In this document: one piece after another, positions 1 through 9,507 of the stretch
Position numbering within the stretch: the stretch's first letter is position 1
Layout: the number at the start of each line of letters is the position of its first letter
Source: Paraburkholderia nodosa DSM 21604
GTDB taxonomy: Bacteria; Pseudomonadota; Gammaproteobacteria; Burkholderiales; Burkholderiaceae
Assembly (NCBI RefSeq): GCF_000519185.1
Contig: NZ_JAFA01000029.1
Location: 39,005 to 103,004, forward strand
Direction: 5' to 3'
Length of the DNA: 64,000 nt
Program-made: the position numbers and the translations under genes
The notes under the pieces: model-generated
What the model saw: the letters and a program-made list of their open reading frames with translations, nothing else
Database searches by the model: none
What the model was told of the DNA's origin: nothing

Positions 1-1
1 G

Positions 2-724
2 CAGTTCGCCGACGTGCTCCACGAATATCCCGTCGACATGAGCGCGCCGGAACTGCTCGGTATGCTCAAGCGCCTGCAGCCGCGGCTCTATTCGATTTCG
101 TCGAGCCCGAAGGCCCATGCGGGCGAAGTGCATCTGACCGTTTCGGCCGTGCGCTACAGCAACGGCCGCCGCGAGCGCAAGGGCGTGGCCTCGACCTTCC
201 TCGCCGACCGTGCGCAGGAGGGCAGCGTCCCGGTGTTCGTGCAGAAGAGCACGCATTTCCGGCCGCCGCGCAACGGCGACGCGCCGATGATCATGGTCGG
301 TCCCGGCACGGGCGTCGCTCCGTTCCGCGCCTTCCTGCACGAGAGGCAGGCGCGCGGCGACACGGGCCGCAACTGGCTTTTCTTCGGCGAGCAGCACGCG
401 GCCACCGACTTCTACTACCGCGACGAACTGGAGCAAATGCGCAAGGACGGCCACCTCGACCGGCTCGACCTCGCGTTTTCGCGCGACCAGAGCGATAAGG
501 TCTATGTGCAGGACCGCATGAGGGAGCAGGGGGCGCAGCTATGGGCGTGGCTGCAGGAAGGGGCGCACCTCTACGTGTGCGGCGATGCGAGCCGCATGGC
601 GAAGGACGTGGATGCGGCGCTCAGGGAGGTGGTGGCGGGCCATGGCGGCATGAGCGCCGAGGCCGCGCACGACTACGTCAGTGCGCTCGGACGGGACAAG
701 CGCTACCTGCGCGACGTCTATTGA
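2..724 (+). CDS. Sulfite reductase flavoprotein alpha-like, C-terminal part (truncated by window edge)
   Basis: The reading frame is open from base 2, so the gene begins outside the window; 240 codons are visible. This is the ferredoxin-NADP reductase module of the CysJ/cytochrome P450 reductase family, which passes electrons from NADPH through FAD to an FMN domain. Visible motifs are the FAD-binding RLYSISSS, the nucleotide-binding GPGTGVAPFRAF, the CGDASRMAKDV segment of the NADPH site and a CysJ-like end KRYLRDVY. The partner could be sulfite reductase or an assimilatory nitrate reductase; the missing N-terminus would decide. No partner gene follows downstream. Confidence 0.9.
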   Translation, partial: QFADVLHEYPVDMSAPELLGMLKRLQPRLYSISSSPKAHAGEVHLTVSAVRYSNGRRERKGVASTFLADRAQEGSVPVFVQKSTHFRPPRNGDAPMIMVGPGTGVAPFRAFLHERQARGDTGRNWLFFGEQHAATDFYYRDELEQMRKDGHLDRLDLAFSRDQSDKVYVQDRMREQGAQLWAWLQEGAHLYVCGDASRMAKDVDAALREVVAGHGGMSAEAAHDYVSALGRDKRYLRDVY

Positions 725-977
725 AGGGGCGCGGCGCGGCTTCGGTGCGGCTCTGCGAGGAACGGCCGCCTGCGCGCCACGTTTGCAGCGCGCGAAAGCG
801 GCGCGTACGCGCCTGGTCCGTGCGCGCGACGCTTTCATCTTCTTTGCCGAGCCCGGCATACAGGCCGCCCCGGGCGCCTTTGGCCACGACGGGTTCCGGC
901 AGCAGGATGGCGATGAGAAACGTCAGGCACGAGCCTGCGCACACCGCCACCACGCTCATCGAGATCGACTCGAACAT
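678..977 (-). CDS. Possible small membrane protein (weak)
   Basis: A minus-strand frame of 99 codons starts with ATG at 977 behind a GGGGGAC sequence. Its first half (MFESISMSVVAVCAGSCLTF onward) contains a credible hydrophobic helix ending near a proline, as in small inner-membrane proteins. The second half is arginine-rich, overlaps the end of the flavoprotein gene and looks like antisense composition, so the true product, if any, may be shorter. I do not recognise it. Confidence 0.25.
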   Translation of the reverse strand: MFESISMSVVAVCAGSCLTFLIAILLPEPVVAKGARGGLYAGLGKEDESVARTDQARTRRFRALQTWRAGGRSSQSRTEAAPRPFNRRRAGSACPVRAH

Positions 978-1158
978 CCGTTTGTCCCCCGGTAGAATGG
1001 AGTCCGGCGGCCGATGCCGCGCGTACTGCGCACCGCATCGCCGCCATCGCAATCCATTTTGCGCAGGGCGCGCGTCCACGTCCAAGACGATATTCGGATC
1101 GTCACGATAAGCGCGCCTTATGAAATAAACCGGAGACACTCGGGAGGCAGCCATCTTG
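725..1158. other. 434-bp gap before the CynR-like gene
   Basis: Apart from the weak minus-strand reading frame at 678-977, I see no gene. The part next to the regulator start (about 1080-1158) is less GC-rich and probably carries its promoter. A GGGAGG ribosome-binding sequence lies at 1142-1147. Confidence 0.4.
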
Positions 1159-2055
1159 ATGCTTCGCTCGATACGCTACGTGCTCACCGTGGCGGAGTTG
1201 AAGAATTTCACGCGCGCGGCCGAAGTGCTGCACGTCTCGCAGCCGGCGCTCTCACAGCAGATTCGCCAGCTGGAAAACGATCTCGGCGGCGCGCTGTTCG
1301 ACCGCAGCGGCCGCGCCATCAGCCTCACCGAATTCGGGCGCGTGTACATCGAACACGCGCGCCAGGCGCTCGCGCATCTCGACGCCGGCAAGCGCGCGCT
1401 CAACGAGGTGCGCGATCTCACGCGCGGCCTGCTGCGGCTCGCCTATACCCCGACCTTCGCGGAATATCTGATCGGCCCGGCGCTGCGCGGCTTTCGCGAA
1501 GCGCACCCGGCTATCGCGCTCGAGGTGAGCGAGCGCCCGCTCGAAGATATCGAAGGCGGACTCGAGCGTGACGAACTCGATCTCGGCATCGGCTTCACGG
1601 ATGTGCGCTCCGACGAAATCGAAGTGCGTCCGCTCTTTGCCGAGCACATGGCGCTGCTCGTGGCCACGCGTCATCCGCTGGCGCGCCGCCGCGCGGAGGT
1701 GACGGCGGAGCAGCTGGGGGCGATGCCGCTTGCGCTATTGAGCCCCGACTTCGTGGTGCGACGCTTCGCCGATGCCTATTTCCGCGCGCACCAGTTGATT
1801 CCGCGCGTGATGCTGCAAGCCAATTCGGTAGGCACGGTGCTCAAGCTCGTGAAGGACGGCACGCTCGCCACGCTGCTGCCTTCGGCGGTGCTGCGCGAGC
1901 ATCGCGGGCTCGTCACGCTGCCCGTCACGCCGGCGTTGCCACAGCGCACCGTCGCGCTGCTCAAGCGGCGGCGGGCATCGAGCACGCTCGCCGCCAACGC
2001 GTTTTCGGACGTGCTGCTCGCGTTGATTTCGCAGGAAGGGCTGGGCGAAGCCTGA
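1159..2055 (+). CDS. LysR-type regulator, CynR-like
   Basis: A 298-residue LysR transcription factor. The N-terminal winged helix-turn-helix contains LHVSQPALSQQIRQLE, followed by the LysR effector domain. The line RSGRAISLTEFGRVYIEHAR and the segment TPTFAEYLIGP match E. coli CynR, the cyanate operon activator, closely by eye. No cyanase or carbonic anhydrase gene is visible in the window, so the cyanate role is uncertain. The ATG at 1159 is chosen because it aligns with the CynR start; an in-frame TTG lies 3 bases upstream with better ribosome-site spacing. Convergent with the phosphoesterase gene, with about 25 bp between them. Confidence 0.85.
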   Translation: MLRSIRYVLTVAELKNFTRAAEVLHVSQPALSQQIRQLENDLGGALFDRSGRAISLTEFGRVYIEHARQALAHLDAGKRALNEVRDLTRGLLRLAYTPTFAEYLIGPALRGFREAHPAIALEVSERPLEDIEGGLERDELDLGIGFTDVRSDEIEVRPLFAEHMALLVATRHPLARRRAEVTAEQLGAMPLALLSPDFVVRRFADAYFRAHQLIPRVMLQANSVGTVLKLVKDGTLATLLPSAVLREHRGLVTLPVTPALPQRTVALLKRRRASSTLAANAFSDVLLALISQEGLGEA

Positions 2056-2080
2056 GGCGGCCTTTGTTCCTTTCGCTTGC

Positions 2081-3469
2081 TCAGGGTTGGTCAGACGAAA
2101 GCAGGTTGTGGAAGAAGTCCACTGCGTGCTGGCGGGTCGGCATCGTCCCGAGCGTGGCTGCCGGGTCGAGCCCCGAGCGCCGCGCCGCGCCGCTCACGAG
2201 ACTCTTTTGCAGGTCGTTGAGCGGGCGGGCGAGATTGGTGGCGATGAATCCGGAAGCGGGCGGCGCGGCGATAGCCGGCAGATCGGTGCGCGGCGTGTCT
2301 AGCGTGAGCAACGGAGCGAGCGTGGGCGCGGCCGCGACGCGCCGGCTCGCGAGCATGTCGGCGGGCGCGATGCCGAGCCAGTCGCGCAGCGTGGCGAGAA
2401 TCGACGTGTGATCGTAGGGTGTGGCGCCGGGTGAGCGGAACACGGTGCCCGGTGCGATATACGGCGACACCACGACCGCCGGCACGCGCACGCCAAAGCT
2501 GTCGAAGGCGAAGTTCTGGTCGCCCGGGTTGCTCGCGGCATCGGGCGCCACGGCGTTGGCGGGCGGCAGCACGTGGTCGTAGGTGCCGCCGTGCTCGTCG
2601 TAGGTGATCATGAGCAGCGTTTCGGGCCATGCGGGCGACGTGCTCAACGCGTGCCAGATGTCGTAGAGAAAGCTCTCGCCCGCATAGACATCGTGTGGCG
2701 GGTGCTGGTCGTTGGGATCCAGCAGAAAACGCGGCTCGATGAACGAATACTGCGGCAGCGTGTTGCTCTGGCAGGCAGAGACGAAGTTGCTGAAGCGCTG
2801 GAAGTTGGCCTTATATTTCGCATCCCATAACGTCGGGAACATCGTGAGCGTGAGCGAGGGCGCGACGAGCGCAGCGCTGTACACGGCCCAGCTCGCGCCC
2901 GTGTCGCCCAGCACGTTGAAGATAGTGCGCACTTGCCAGTCGAACGGGTCCGGCGGCGCGCCGTTGTCGACGTGGCCGTTCGACGTGCCCGCGTGGGCGA
3001 AGGCGCGGTTCGGCCAGGTCTGGCTCGGCACAGGGGCGAACCAGGCGTCGCAGACGGCGTATTCGCGCGCGAGCGTCGAGAGCACCTTCAACTGATCGGG
3101 GCTGTGGCACTGCATGACCTGGCTTGCGTCCGTCGTCGCGGTCGTTTCGTAGTCTTGTACGAAGCCGGACATGGGCGTTGCGCCTGCCGCGTTGCCGAGC
3201 AGTTGCACGCGCACGTTTGCGAACGTCTCCTGCGGATCGGGGTCGGGCAGCGTGGCCGTGGTGGCCGGCGTGGTTGCGGCGATGGTGCCGCCCGCCTTCG
3301 TCGGGTTGCTCAGGCCCGCCTTGAGCCCGTCGAATGGCTGTTCCGCGCTGGCGGCGGGCAGGAAATGCGTGGGGCTGCTGCCGTTCGTGTACAAGCCGCC
3401 AAGCATTGTGTCGAACGAACGGTTTTCGAACATCACGACAACGACGTGTTTGATGTTCTGCAGGGACAT
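2081..3469 (-). CDS. Phosphoesterase family protein (phospholipase C / acid phosphatase AcpA type)
   Basis: 462 residues of the phosphoesterase family that includes bacterial phospholipases C and Francisella AcpA, which hydrolyse phosphate mono- or diesters. Family signatures visible are VVVVMFENRSFD at the N-terminus (metal ligands and nucleophile region), PNRAFAHAGTSNG, MITYDEHGGTYDHV and VRVPAVVVSPYI. There is no signal peptide or twin-arginine leader, unlike secreted phospholipases C, so it is predicted cytoplasmic or exported by an unrecognised route. Ribosome site GGAGAG just precedes the start. The substrate cannot be told from sequence. Confidence 0.85.
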   Translation of the reverse strand: MSLQNIKHVVVVMFENRSFDTMLGGLYTNGSSPTHFLPAASAEQPFDGLKAGLSNPTKAGGTIAATTPATTATLPDPDPQETFANVRVQLLGNAAGATPMSGFVQDYETTATTDASQVMQCHSPDQLKVLSTLAREYAVCDAWFAPVPSQTWPNRAFAHAGTSNGHVDNGAPPDPFDWQVRTIFNVLGDTGASWAVYSAALVAPSLTLTMFPTLWDAKYKANFQRFSNFVSACQSNTLPQYSFIEPRFLLDPNDQHPPHDVYAGESFLYDIWHALSTSPAWPETLLMITYDEHGGTYDHVLPPANAVAPDAASNPGDQNFAFDSFGVRVPAVVVSPYIAPGTVFRSPGATPYDHTSILATLRDWLGIAPADMLASRRVAAAPTLAPLLTLDTPRTDLPAIAAPPASGFIATNLARPLNDLQKSLVSGAARRSGLDPAATLGTMPTRQHAVDFFHNLLSSDQP

Positions 3470-3744
3470 GGGCTCTCTCCGTCACGCGGGTCTGACGCAG
3501 AATAGTGGTGCAGGCGGGTGGATTCGGCAAGGTTCGGCAACCCTGAGAAAACGGCCGATGCTTCTCCGGGCGTACCGACTGCCCGCTACGACCGCCGTCG
3601 GCCGATCCGGCGGGGCGCCCATGCGTGTGGGATAATCGCAAGCTTTGCCCAGAGCGCAGCTCAAGAGGTTGTTCGCAAGGGCGTGCGTGGGGCCTTTATT
3701 CCCGTGGCCCGCTTCCTTTCTGCGATTTTTCTCCTACAGCCACA

Positions 3745-5604
3745 ATGCCCGCATACCGTTCCAAAACCTCCACCGCCGGCCGCAACATGGCAGGTGCGCG
3801 CTCCCTCTGGCGCGCCACCGGCATGAAAGACGAAGACTTTGCCAAGCCGATCATCGCGGTCGTCAACTCGTTCACCCAGTTCGTGCCCGGCCACGTGCAC
3901 CTGAAAGACCTCGGCCAGCTCGTTGCGCGCGAAATCGAAGCCGCGGGCGGCGTGGCCAAGGAATTCAACACGATCGCCGTCGATGACGGCATCGCCATGG
4001 GCCACGACGGCATGCTGTATTCGCTGCCGAGCCGCGACATCATCGCGGATTCGGTCGAATACATGGTCAACGCGCACTGCGCCGACGCCATGGTCTGCAT
4101 CTCGAACTGCGACAAGATCACCCCGGGCATGCTCATGGCCGCCATGCGCCTGAACATCCCCGTGATCTTCGTCTCGGGCGGTCCGATGGAAGCGGGCAAG
4201 ACGCGTCTCGCGAACCCGGTCACGAAGGCCATCGAGGTCAAGAAGCTCGACCTGATCGACGCCATGGTGATCGCGGCCGACACCAAGTACTCCGACGCCG
4301 AAGTGGCCGAAGTCGAGCGCTCCGCCTGCCCGACCTGCGGTTCGTGCTCGGGCATGTTCACGGCCAACTCCATGAACTGCCTGACCGAGGCGCTGGGCCT
4401 CTCGCTGCCGGGCAACGGCACCGTGGTCGCCACGCACGCGGACCGCGAACAGCTCTTCAAGCGCGCCGGCCGCCGAATCGTCGAACTCGCGCGCCAGTAC
4501 TACGAGCAGGAAGACGAGCGCGTGCTGCCGCGCTCGGTGGGCTTCAAGGCGTTCGAAAACGCCATGACGCTCGACATCGCCATGGGCGGCTCGACCAACA
4601 CCATCCTGCACCTGCTGGCCATTGCGCAGGAAGCGGGCATCGAGTTCGGCATGACCGACATCGACCGCCTTTCGCGCGTCGTGCCGCAGCTGTGCAAGGT
4701 CGCGCCGAACACGAATAAGTACCACATCGAAGACGTGCACCGCGCCGGCGGCATCATGGCGATCCTGGGCGAACTGGAGCGTGCCGGCAAGCTGCACACC
4801 GACGTGCCGACCGTGCACACGCCGACGCTCGGCGACGCGCTCGCGCAGTGGGACATCACCCGCACGCAGGACGAAGCGGTCAAGACGTTCTACATGGCCG
4901 GCCCGGCTGGCGTTCCCAGCCAGGTCGCGTTCAGCCAGAACACGCGCTGGCCGAGCCTCGACTCGGACCGCGCCGAAGGCTGCATCCGCTCGTATGAGCA
5001 CGCGTTCTCGAAGGAAGGCGGCCTCGCCGTGCTGACCGGCAACATCGCGCTCGACGGCTGCGTGGTGAAGACCGCAGGCGTGGACGACAGCATCCTCGTG
5101 TTCGAAGGCACGGCGCACGTAACGGAATCGCAGGACGAAGCGGTGGAGAACATCCTCGCCGACAAGGTCAAGGCCGGCGACGTGGTGATCGTGCGCTATG
5201 AAGGCCCGAAGGGCGGCCCCGGCATGCAGGAAATGCTCTACCCGACGAGCTACATCAAGTCGAAGGGCCTCGGCAAGGCGTGCGCGCTGCTGACCGACGG
5301 CCGCTTCTCTGGCGGCACCTCGGGCCTCTCGATCGGCCACTGCTCGCCGGAAGCGGCGGCGGGCGGCGCAATCGGCCTCGTACGCGACGGCGACAAGATC
5401 CGCATCGACATTCCGAATCGCACGATCAACGTGCTGGTCCCGGACGAGGAACTCGCGCGCCGCCGCGAAGAGCAGAACGCCAAGGGTTGGAAGCCGGCGA
5501 AGGCGCGTCCGCGCAAGGTGTCGGCGGCGTTGAAGGCCTACGCCAAGCTCGTGATGTCGGCAGACAAAGGCGCCGTGCGCGATCTCTCGCTGCTGGACGA
5601 TTGA
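3745..5604 (+). CDS. ilvD: Dihydroxy-acid dehydratase
   Basis: 619 residues, full length for IlvD, which converts 2,3-dihydroxy-isovalerate and -methylvalerate to the 2-oxo acids of valine and isoleucine synthesis. It follows E. coli IlvD almost throughout. Iron-sulfur ligands are in CISNCDK and ACPTCGSCSGMF, and the conserved tail has GRFSGGTSGLSIGH. The start at 3745 (MPAYRSKT) is chosen by match to the E. coli N-terminus; an upstream in-frame start would add 40 residues of non-family sequence. Stands alone, with a strong terminator behind it. A second, distant IlvD/Edd-type dehydratase lies at 52177. Confidence 0.97.
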   Translation: MPAYRSKTSTAGRNMAGARSLWRATGMKDEDFAKPIIAVVNSFTQFVPGHVHLKDLGQLVAREIEAAGGVAKEFNTIAVDDGIAMGHDGMLYSLPSRDIIADSVEYMVNAHCADAMVCISNCDKITPGMLMAAMRLNIPVIFVSGGPMEAGKTRLANPVTKAIEVKKLDLIDAMVIAADTKYSDAEVAEVERSACPTCGSCSGMFTANSMNCLTEALGLSLPGNGTVVATHADREQLFKRAGRRIVELARQYYEQEDERVLPRSVGFKAFENAMTLDIAMGGSTNTILHLLAIAQEAGIEFGMTDIDRLSRVVPQLCKVAPNTNKYHIEDVHRAGGIMAILGELERAGKLHTDVPTVHTPTLGDALAQWDITRTQDEAVKTFYMAGPAGVPSQVAFSQNTRWPSLDSDRAEGCIRSYEHAFSKEGGLAVLTGNIALDGCVVKTAGVDDSILVFEGTAHVTESQDEAVENILADKVKAGDVVIVRYEGPKGGPGMQEMLYPTSYIKSKGLGKACALLTDGRFSGGTSGLSIGHCSPEAAAGGAIGLVRDGDKIRIDIPNRTINVLVPDEELARRREEQNAKGWKPAKARPRKVSAALKAYAKLVMSADKGAVRDLSLLDD

Positions 5605-5643
5605 GATTGCGGGCTTCGCGCCCGTTGATCGGCAGATCAGCAT

Positions 5644-5670
5644 AAAAGCCGCTCCTCGGAGCGGCTTTTT
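5644..5670 (+). terminator. Rho-independent terminator of ilvD
   Basis: An inverted repeat with arms AAAAGCCGCTCC (5644-5655) and GGAGCGGCTTTT (5658-5669) separated by 2 nt, followed by a T-rich run, 40 bp after the ilvD stop. Confidence 0.9.
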
Positions 5671-6091
5671 CTTTGGGCTGGCGCATCACGGATTCGCGGG
5701 GAATGGGACAGGGGCGCCGGGATTCGGCCACGCCCTGGACTGGACCGTACGTTTGCTTGAAGGTTTCATAACGTTTACGAAAATGTAACGATCGTGCCCT
5801 CGGTTGAAAAATTCTGTAACGCTTCGTAATATTGTGATATGTTTCATGACCTCGACCGCTGGTCGAATGCTCGCAAGAGCGTTCGCCTCGGCTGACCGAA
5901 TGACTGCTCCATGACGTCCCGTGTATCGAAGATCGGTGAGTGAGTTAATTTTTTCTAAGGACTGCGATGCATCTGCGCAGCAAATTCCACCCTCCAGCAT
6001 TCGGATCGTCATCGGGCGCAAATCGCAACGCCGTCACGGTTGCATCGGTTGCCTCCGCGTTTGGGCCATTCACGAAAACGGATCGCGGTCA
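5671..6091. other. 421-bp AT-richer gap upstream of the VirK-like gene
   Basis: The stretch from about 5760 to 5960 is clearly richer in A and T than its surroundings (for example AACGTTTACGAAAATGTAAC and TAATATTGTGATATG). It is probably the promoter and 5' leader of the following gene. No reading frame or RNA gene is supported. Confidence 0.4.
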
Positions 6092-7147
6092 ATGACACCG
6101 ATTCCCGAGATTTTCCGCCTGCTGTCCAGGGCTATTCCTGGGAGAAGTCCCGATGCCCTGTTCCGGAAGGGGCGCGTGCTGATGTACGCACTGCTTCACC
6201 CGTTTGCAGCACGCGTCTGGTTGAGTGCACTGGCGGCGAACTCCCTGCTTGCCGAGATTGTCGTCCGTAACCGCCGCTATCTTGAACGTCCCTTTCGTCG
6301 CTTCGTCCAGGCGGACATGCGTGCCTGCGCGCGTGCCGAGTTACTGTGCGGACATTTTCGGGTCGTGCGGGAACGCTTCGGCGACGATTTGGTGCGCAGT
6401 CTTTACCTGAATTCGAAAGACGTGACGTTGGCATCGAGCGGAAGGTACGCCATCGTCGTGAGCGAGCCGCTACGTTGTTGGCGCGAAGGGTTGCTGAGCG
6501 TCGCCTGGCGCGACGTGGTCGATCGCGTCGATCTTGCGTGGGCGACTATCAGTTTCGAGTGGCACGCCGAAGCGGGGCAAATCGGAGCGCTTATCGGCGG
6601 CTTGCAAGGGCCAGCCGGCGCGGATAGGGAGCGGGTGCGCGAGGCGACGCGCGCATGCCATGGATTGCGGCCCAAGGCTGCTGTCATGGAGGCGGTCTGC
6701 GAATTGTCCAGGATGGCAGGGGTAGACGTGCTGACTGGCGTGACGAAGAAGACGCACGTCTCCGATTCCAGGCGGGCTCAGATACACGCGGATTATGATG
6801 GCTTCTGGCAGGAACTGGGTGGCGTCGAACGCAATGGGCGCTACGTGCTGCCGCTTCGCCTGCATCACCGTGACCTCAGCGAGGTGCCGTCGAACCGGCG
6901 TGCTGCCTTCCGCAGGCGACAGACGCTGATTGCAGATTTACTCGCGCAGATCCCTCGGGCCGTCGACACGGACCGGATTGACGAGGTCACGCCGCCTCAT
7001 CAGGGTCATGCGGATTCGAGCAAGCAACTTCTGGATCTTGCTGTCGCTCTGGCAACCGATCGTTGTGACCTGGAGCCGGGCATTGCTCTCGAGCAGTGCG
7101 AACCGACGCAGGACGATCGGCCGGTTGAGCAAAAACTCGCCGCCTGA
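6092..7147 (+). CDS. VirK/YbjX family protein (DUF535)
   Basis: 351 residues. Family hallmarks are visible in order: a basic N-terminal region with LHPFAARVW, then LYLNSKDVTL, IGALIGGLQGP, HGLRPKAAVMEA, the KKTHVSDSRR segment and DYDGFWQELGG. Relatives include Salmonella and Shigella VirK and E. coli YbjX, linked to virulence, antimicrobial-peptide resistance and membrane traits, but no biochemical activity is established as far as I know. The start at 6092 is chosen because the family match begins there; a longer frame opens at 5921. The tail beyond about residue 285 is not family sequence. Codon use is less GC-biased than that of neighbours, hinting at transfer. Confidence 0.8.
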   Translation: MTPIPEIFRLLSRAIPGRSPDALFRKGRVLMYALLHPFAARVWLSALAANSLLAEIVVRNRRYLERPFRRFVQADMRACARAELLCGHFRVVRERFGDDLVRSLYLNSKDVTLASSGRYAIVVSEPLRCWREGLLSVAWRDVVDRVDLAWATISFEWHAEAGQIGALIGGLQGPAGADRERVREATRACHGLRPKAAVMEAVCELSRMAGVDVLTGVTKKTHVSDSRRAQIHADYDGFWQELGGVERNGRYVLPLRLHHRDLSEVPSNRRAAFRRRQTLIADLLAQIPRAVDTDRIDEVTPPHQGHADSSKQLLDLAVALATDRCDLEPGIALEQCEPTQDDRPVEQKLAA

Positions 7148-7172
7148 TATCGGCCGTCACAATCATCAGGGC

Positions 7173-7212
7173 AAAAAAAATCGAGCCTCCCACAGTAATG
7201 TGGGAGGCTCGA
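7173..7212 (-). terminator. Rho-independent terminator of icd
   Basis: A perfect 14-bp stem, TCGAGCCTCCCACA (7181-7194) paired with 7199-7212, has a 4-nt loop and is preceded by eight A residues on the plus strand, which read as a U tract for minus-strand transcripts. It lies about 50 bp past the icd stop and may also stop transcripts of the VirK-like gene. Confidence 0.93.
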
Positions 7213-7263
7213 TTCGTTTGGTGGAACGTCCCCCGCGCAACGCACGGGGGCGGGTTCCATCCC

Positions 7264-9507
7264 TTACTTCGCAGCGGCTGCGAGTACGGCGTTGAACGTC
7301 GCGCTCGGGCGCATGACTTCAGCGAGCTTCGCGAAGTCCGGCTTGTAGTAGCCGCCGATATCGACCGGCTTGCCCTGAACCGCGGCCAGCTCGCCCACGA
7401 TCTTCTGCTCGTTCTCGGCCAATGCCTTCGCCAGCGGCGCGAAGTGTGCCGCGAGTTCCGCGTCGTCCTTCTGTGCGGCCAGCTCTTGCGCCCAGAACAT
7501 CGAGAGATAGAACTGGCTGCCGCGGTTGTCCAGCTCGCCGGTCTTCGGCGACGGGCCCTTGTTGTTGTCGAGCAGCTTGCCGGTGGCGGCGTCGAGCGTC
7601 TTCGCGAGCAGCTTGGCGCGCGCGTTGTTCGTCTTGATGCCGAGGTCTTCCAGCGAAACGGCCAGCGCGAGGAATTCGCCGAGCGAGTCCCAACGCAGGT
7701 GGTCTTCCTGCACCAGCTGCTGCACGTGCTTCGGCGCCGAGCCGCCGGCGCCCGTTTCGTACATGCCGCCGCCGGCCATCAGCGGAACGATCGAGAGCAT
7801 CTTCGCCGAGGTGCCCAGTTCCATGATCGGGAACAGGTCGGTCAGGTAGTCGCGCAGAATGTTGCCGGTGACCGAGATCGTGTCCAGGCCGCGGATCACA
7901 CGCTCGAGCGTGTAACGCATGGCGCGGACTTGCGACATGATCTGGATGTCGAGGCCGTTCGTGTCGTAATCCTTCAGGTACGTCTCGACCTTCTTGATCA
8001 CTTCGTTTTCGTGCGGACGGTACGGGTCGAGCCAGAACACGGCCGGCGTGTCCGAGTTCTTCGCGCGCGTGACGGCGAGCTTGACCCAGTCGCGGATCGG
8101 CTCGTCCTTCACGAGGCACATACGCCAGATGTCGCCCTGCTCGACTGGCTGCGTGAGCGCTTCGAGCACTTCGCCCGTGGCGTTGTCGACGATGCGCGCC
8201 GTGCCGTCCTGCGTGATCTCGAACGTCTTGTCGTGCGAACCGTACTCTTCAGCCTTCTGCGCCATCAGGCCGACGTTCGGCACCGTGCCCATCGTGCGCG
8301 GGTCGAATGCGCCGTTGGTCTTGCAGAAGTTGATGATTTCCTGGTAGATGCGCGCGAACGTGCTTTCCGGAATCAGGCACTTCGTGTCGGCCGGGCGGCC
8401 GTCGGCGCCCCACATCTTGCCGCCTGCGCGGATCATGGCCGGCATCGACGCGTCGACGATGACGTCGTTCGGTGCGTGCAGGTTCGAGATGCCCTTGGCC
8501 GAGTCGACCATGGCGAGCGCCGGACGGTGCTCGTGGCATGCGTGCATGTCGCGGATGACTTCTTCGCGCTGCGATTCCGGCAGCTTTTCGATCTTCGTGT
8601 GGAGATCGACGAGGCCGTTGTTCACGTTCACGCCGAGTTCTTCGAACAGCTTGGCGTGCTTGGCGAACGCGTCCTTGTAGAACGTGCGCACGGCGTGGCC
8701 GAACACGATGGGGTGCGAAACCTTCATCATGGTCGCCTTCACGTGCAGCGAGAGCATGACGCCGGTCTTGCGCGCGTCTTCCATCTGGTCTTCGTAGAAG
8801 GCCAGCAGGTGCTTCTTGCTCATGAACATGCTGTCGACGATTTCGCCGGCTTGCAGCTTGACCTTCGGCTTGAGCACGATGGTTTCGCCGGCCTTCGTCA
8901 CGAGCTCCATGCGGACTTCGCGGTCCTTGTCGTTCGTGATCGACTTTTCACCGTGGTAGAAGTCGCCGTGCTTCATGTGCGCGACGTGGGTGCGCGAAGC
9001 CATGCTCCACTCGCCCATGCTGTGCGGGTGCTTCTTCGCGTAGTTCTTGACCGCGAGCGGTGCGCGGCGGTCCGAGTTGCCTTCGCGCAGCACCGGGTTC
9101 ACGGCCGAACCGAGGCACTTCGAATAGCGCTTCTGGATAGCCTTTTCTTCGTCGGTCTTCGGATCTTCGGGGAAATCAGGGACCTTGTAGCCCTTGCCCT
9201 GAAGTTCCTTGATCGCGGCGACGAGCTGCGGCACCGATGCGCTGATGTTCGGCAGCTTGATGATGTTCGTTTCCGGCAACTGCGTGAGACGGCCCAGTTC
9301 GGCCAGATTGTCCGGCACGCGCTGTTCTTCCGTGAGGAATTCCGGGAACTCGCCGAGGATACGGCCCGCAACGGAGATATCGCTGGTCTCGACGTTCACG
9401 CCGGCCGGCGCAGCGAAAGTGCGGATGATCGGCAGAAACGCGCTGGTGGCGAGCAGCGGCGCTTCATCGGTCAGGGTATAGATGATGGTGGGTTGCTGGG
9501 TACTCAT
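7264..9507 (-). CDS. icd: Isocitrate dehydrogenase (NADP+), monomeric type
   Basis: 747 residues, the usual length of the monomeric isocitrate dehydrogenase, a cytoplasmic TCA-cycle enzyme that oxidises isocitrate to 2-oxoglutarate with NADP. Recognisable segments include TIIYTLTDEAPLLAT at the N-terminus, FWLDPYRPHENEVIKK, a run with ETGAGGSAPKHVQQ, and MSMFWAQELA-like sequence near the C-terminus. The start at 9507 (MSTQQPT) is chosen by family match; an upstream frame adds 22 non-family residues. Monocistronic, with its own terminator downstream. Confidence 0.97.
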   Translation of the reverse strand: MSTQQPTIIYTLTDEAPLLATSAFLPIIRTFAAPAGVNVETSDISVAGRILGEFPEFLTEEQRVPDNLAELGRLTQLPETNIIKLPNISASVPQLVAAIKELQGKGYKVPDFPEDPKTDEEKAIQKRYSKCLGSAVNPVLREGNSDRRAPLAVKNYAKKHPHSMGEWSMASRTHVAHMKHGDFYHGEKSITNDKDREVRMELVTKAGETIVLKPKVKLQAGEIVDSMFMSKKHLLAFYEDQMEDARKTGVMLSLHVKATMMKVSHPIVFGHAVRTFYKDAFAKHAKLFEELGVNVNNGLVDLHTKIEKLPESQREEVIRDMHACHEHRPALAMVDSAKGISNLHAPNDVIVDASMPAMIRAGGKMWGADGRPADTKCLIPESTFARIYQEIINFCKTNGAFDPRTMGTVPNVGLMAQKAEEYGSHDKTFEITQDGTARIVDNATGEVLEALTQPVEQGDIWRMCLVKDEPIRDWVKLAVTRAKNSDTPAVFWLDPYRPHENEVIKKVETYLKDYDTNGLDIQIMSQVRAMRYTLERVIRGLDTISVTGNILRDYLTDLFPIMELGTSAKMLSIVPLMAGGGMYETGAGGSAPKHVQQLVQEDHLRWDSLGEFLALAVSLEDLGIKTNNARAKLLAKTLDAATGKLLDNNKGPSPKTGELDNRGSQFYLSMFWAQELAAQKDDAELAAHFAPLAKALAENEQKIVGELAAVQGKPVDIGGYYKPDFAKLAEVMRPSATFNAVLAAAAK

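Noticed and set aside
725..1158. Possible cyanase or carbonic anhydrase gene beside the CynR-like regulator
   Set aside because: Neither strand of the gap encodes anything like CynS or CynT.
3661..5643. A 660-codon open frame antisense to ilvD
   Set aside because: It is the mirror of a well-conserved gene, its translation is rich in Arg, His, Val and Gly with no motif, and open antisense frames are common in high-GC DNA.
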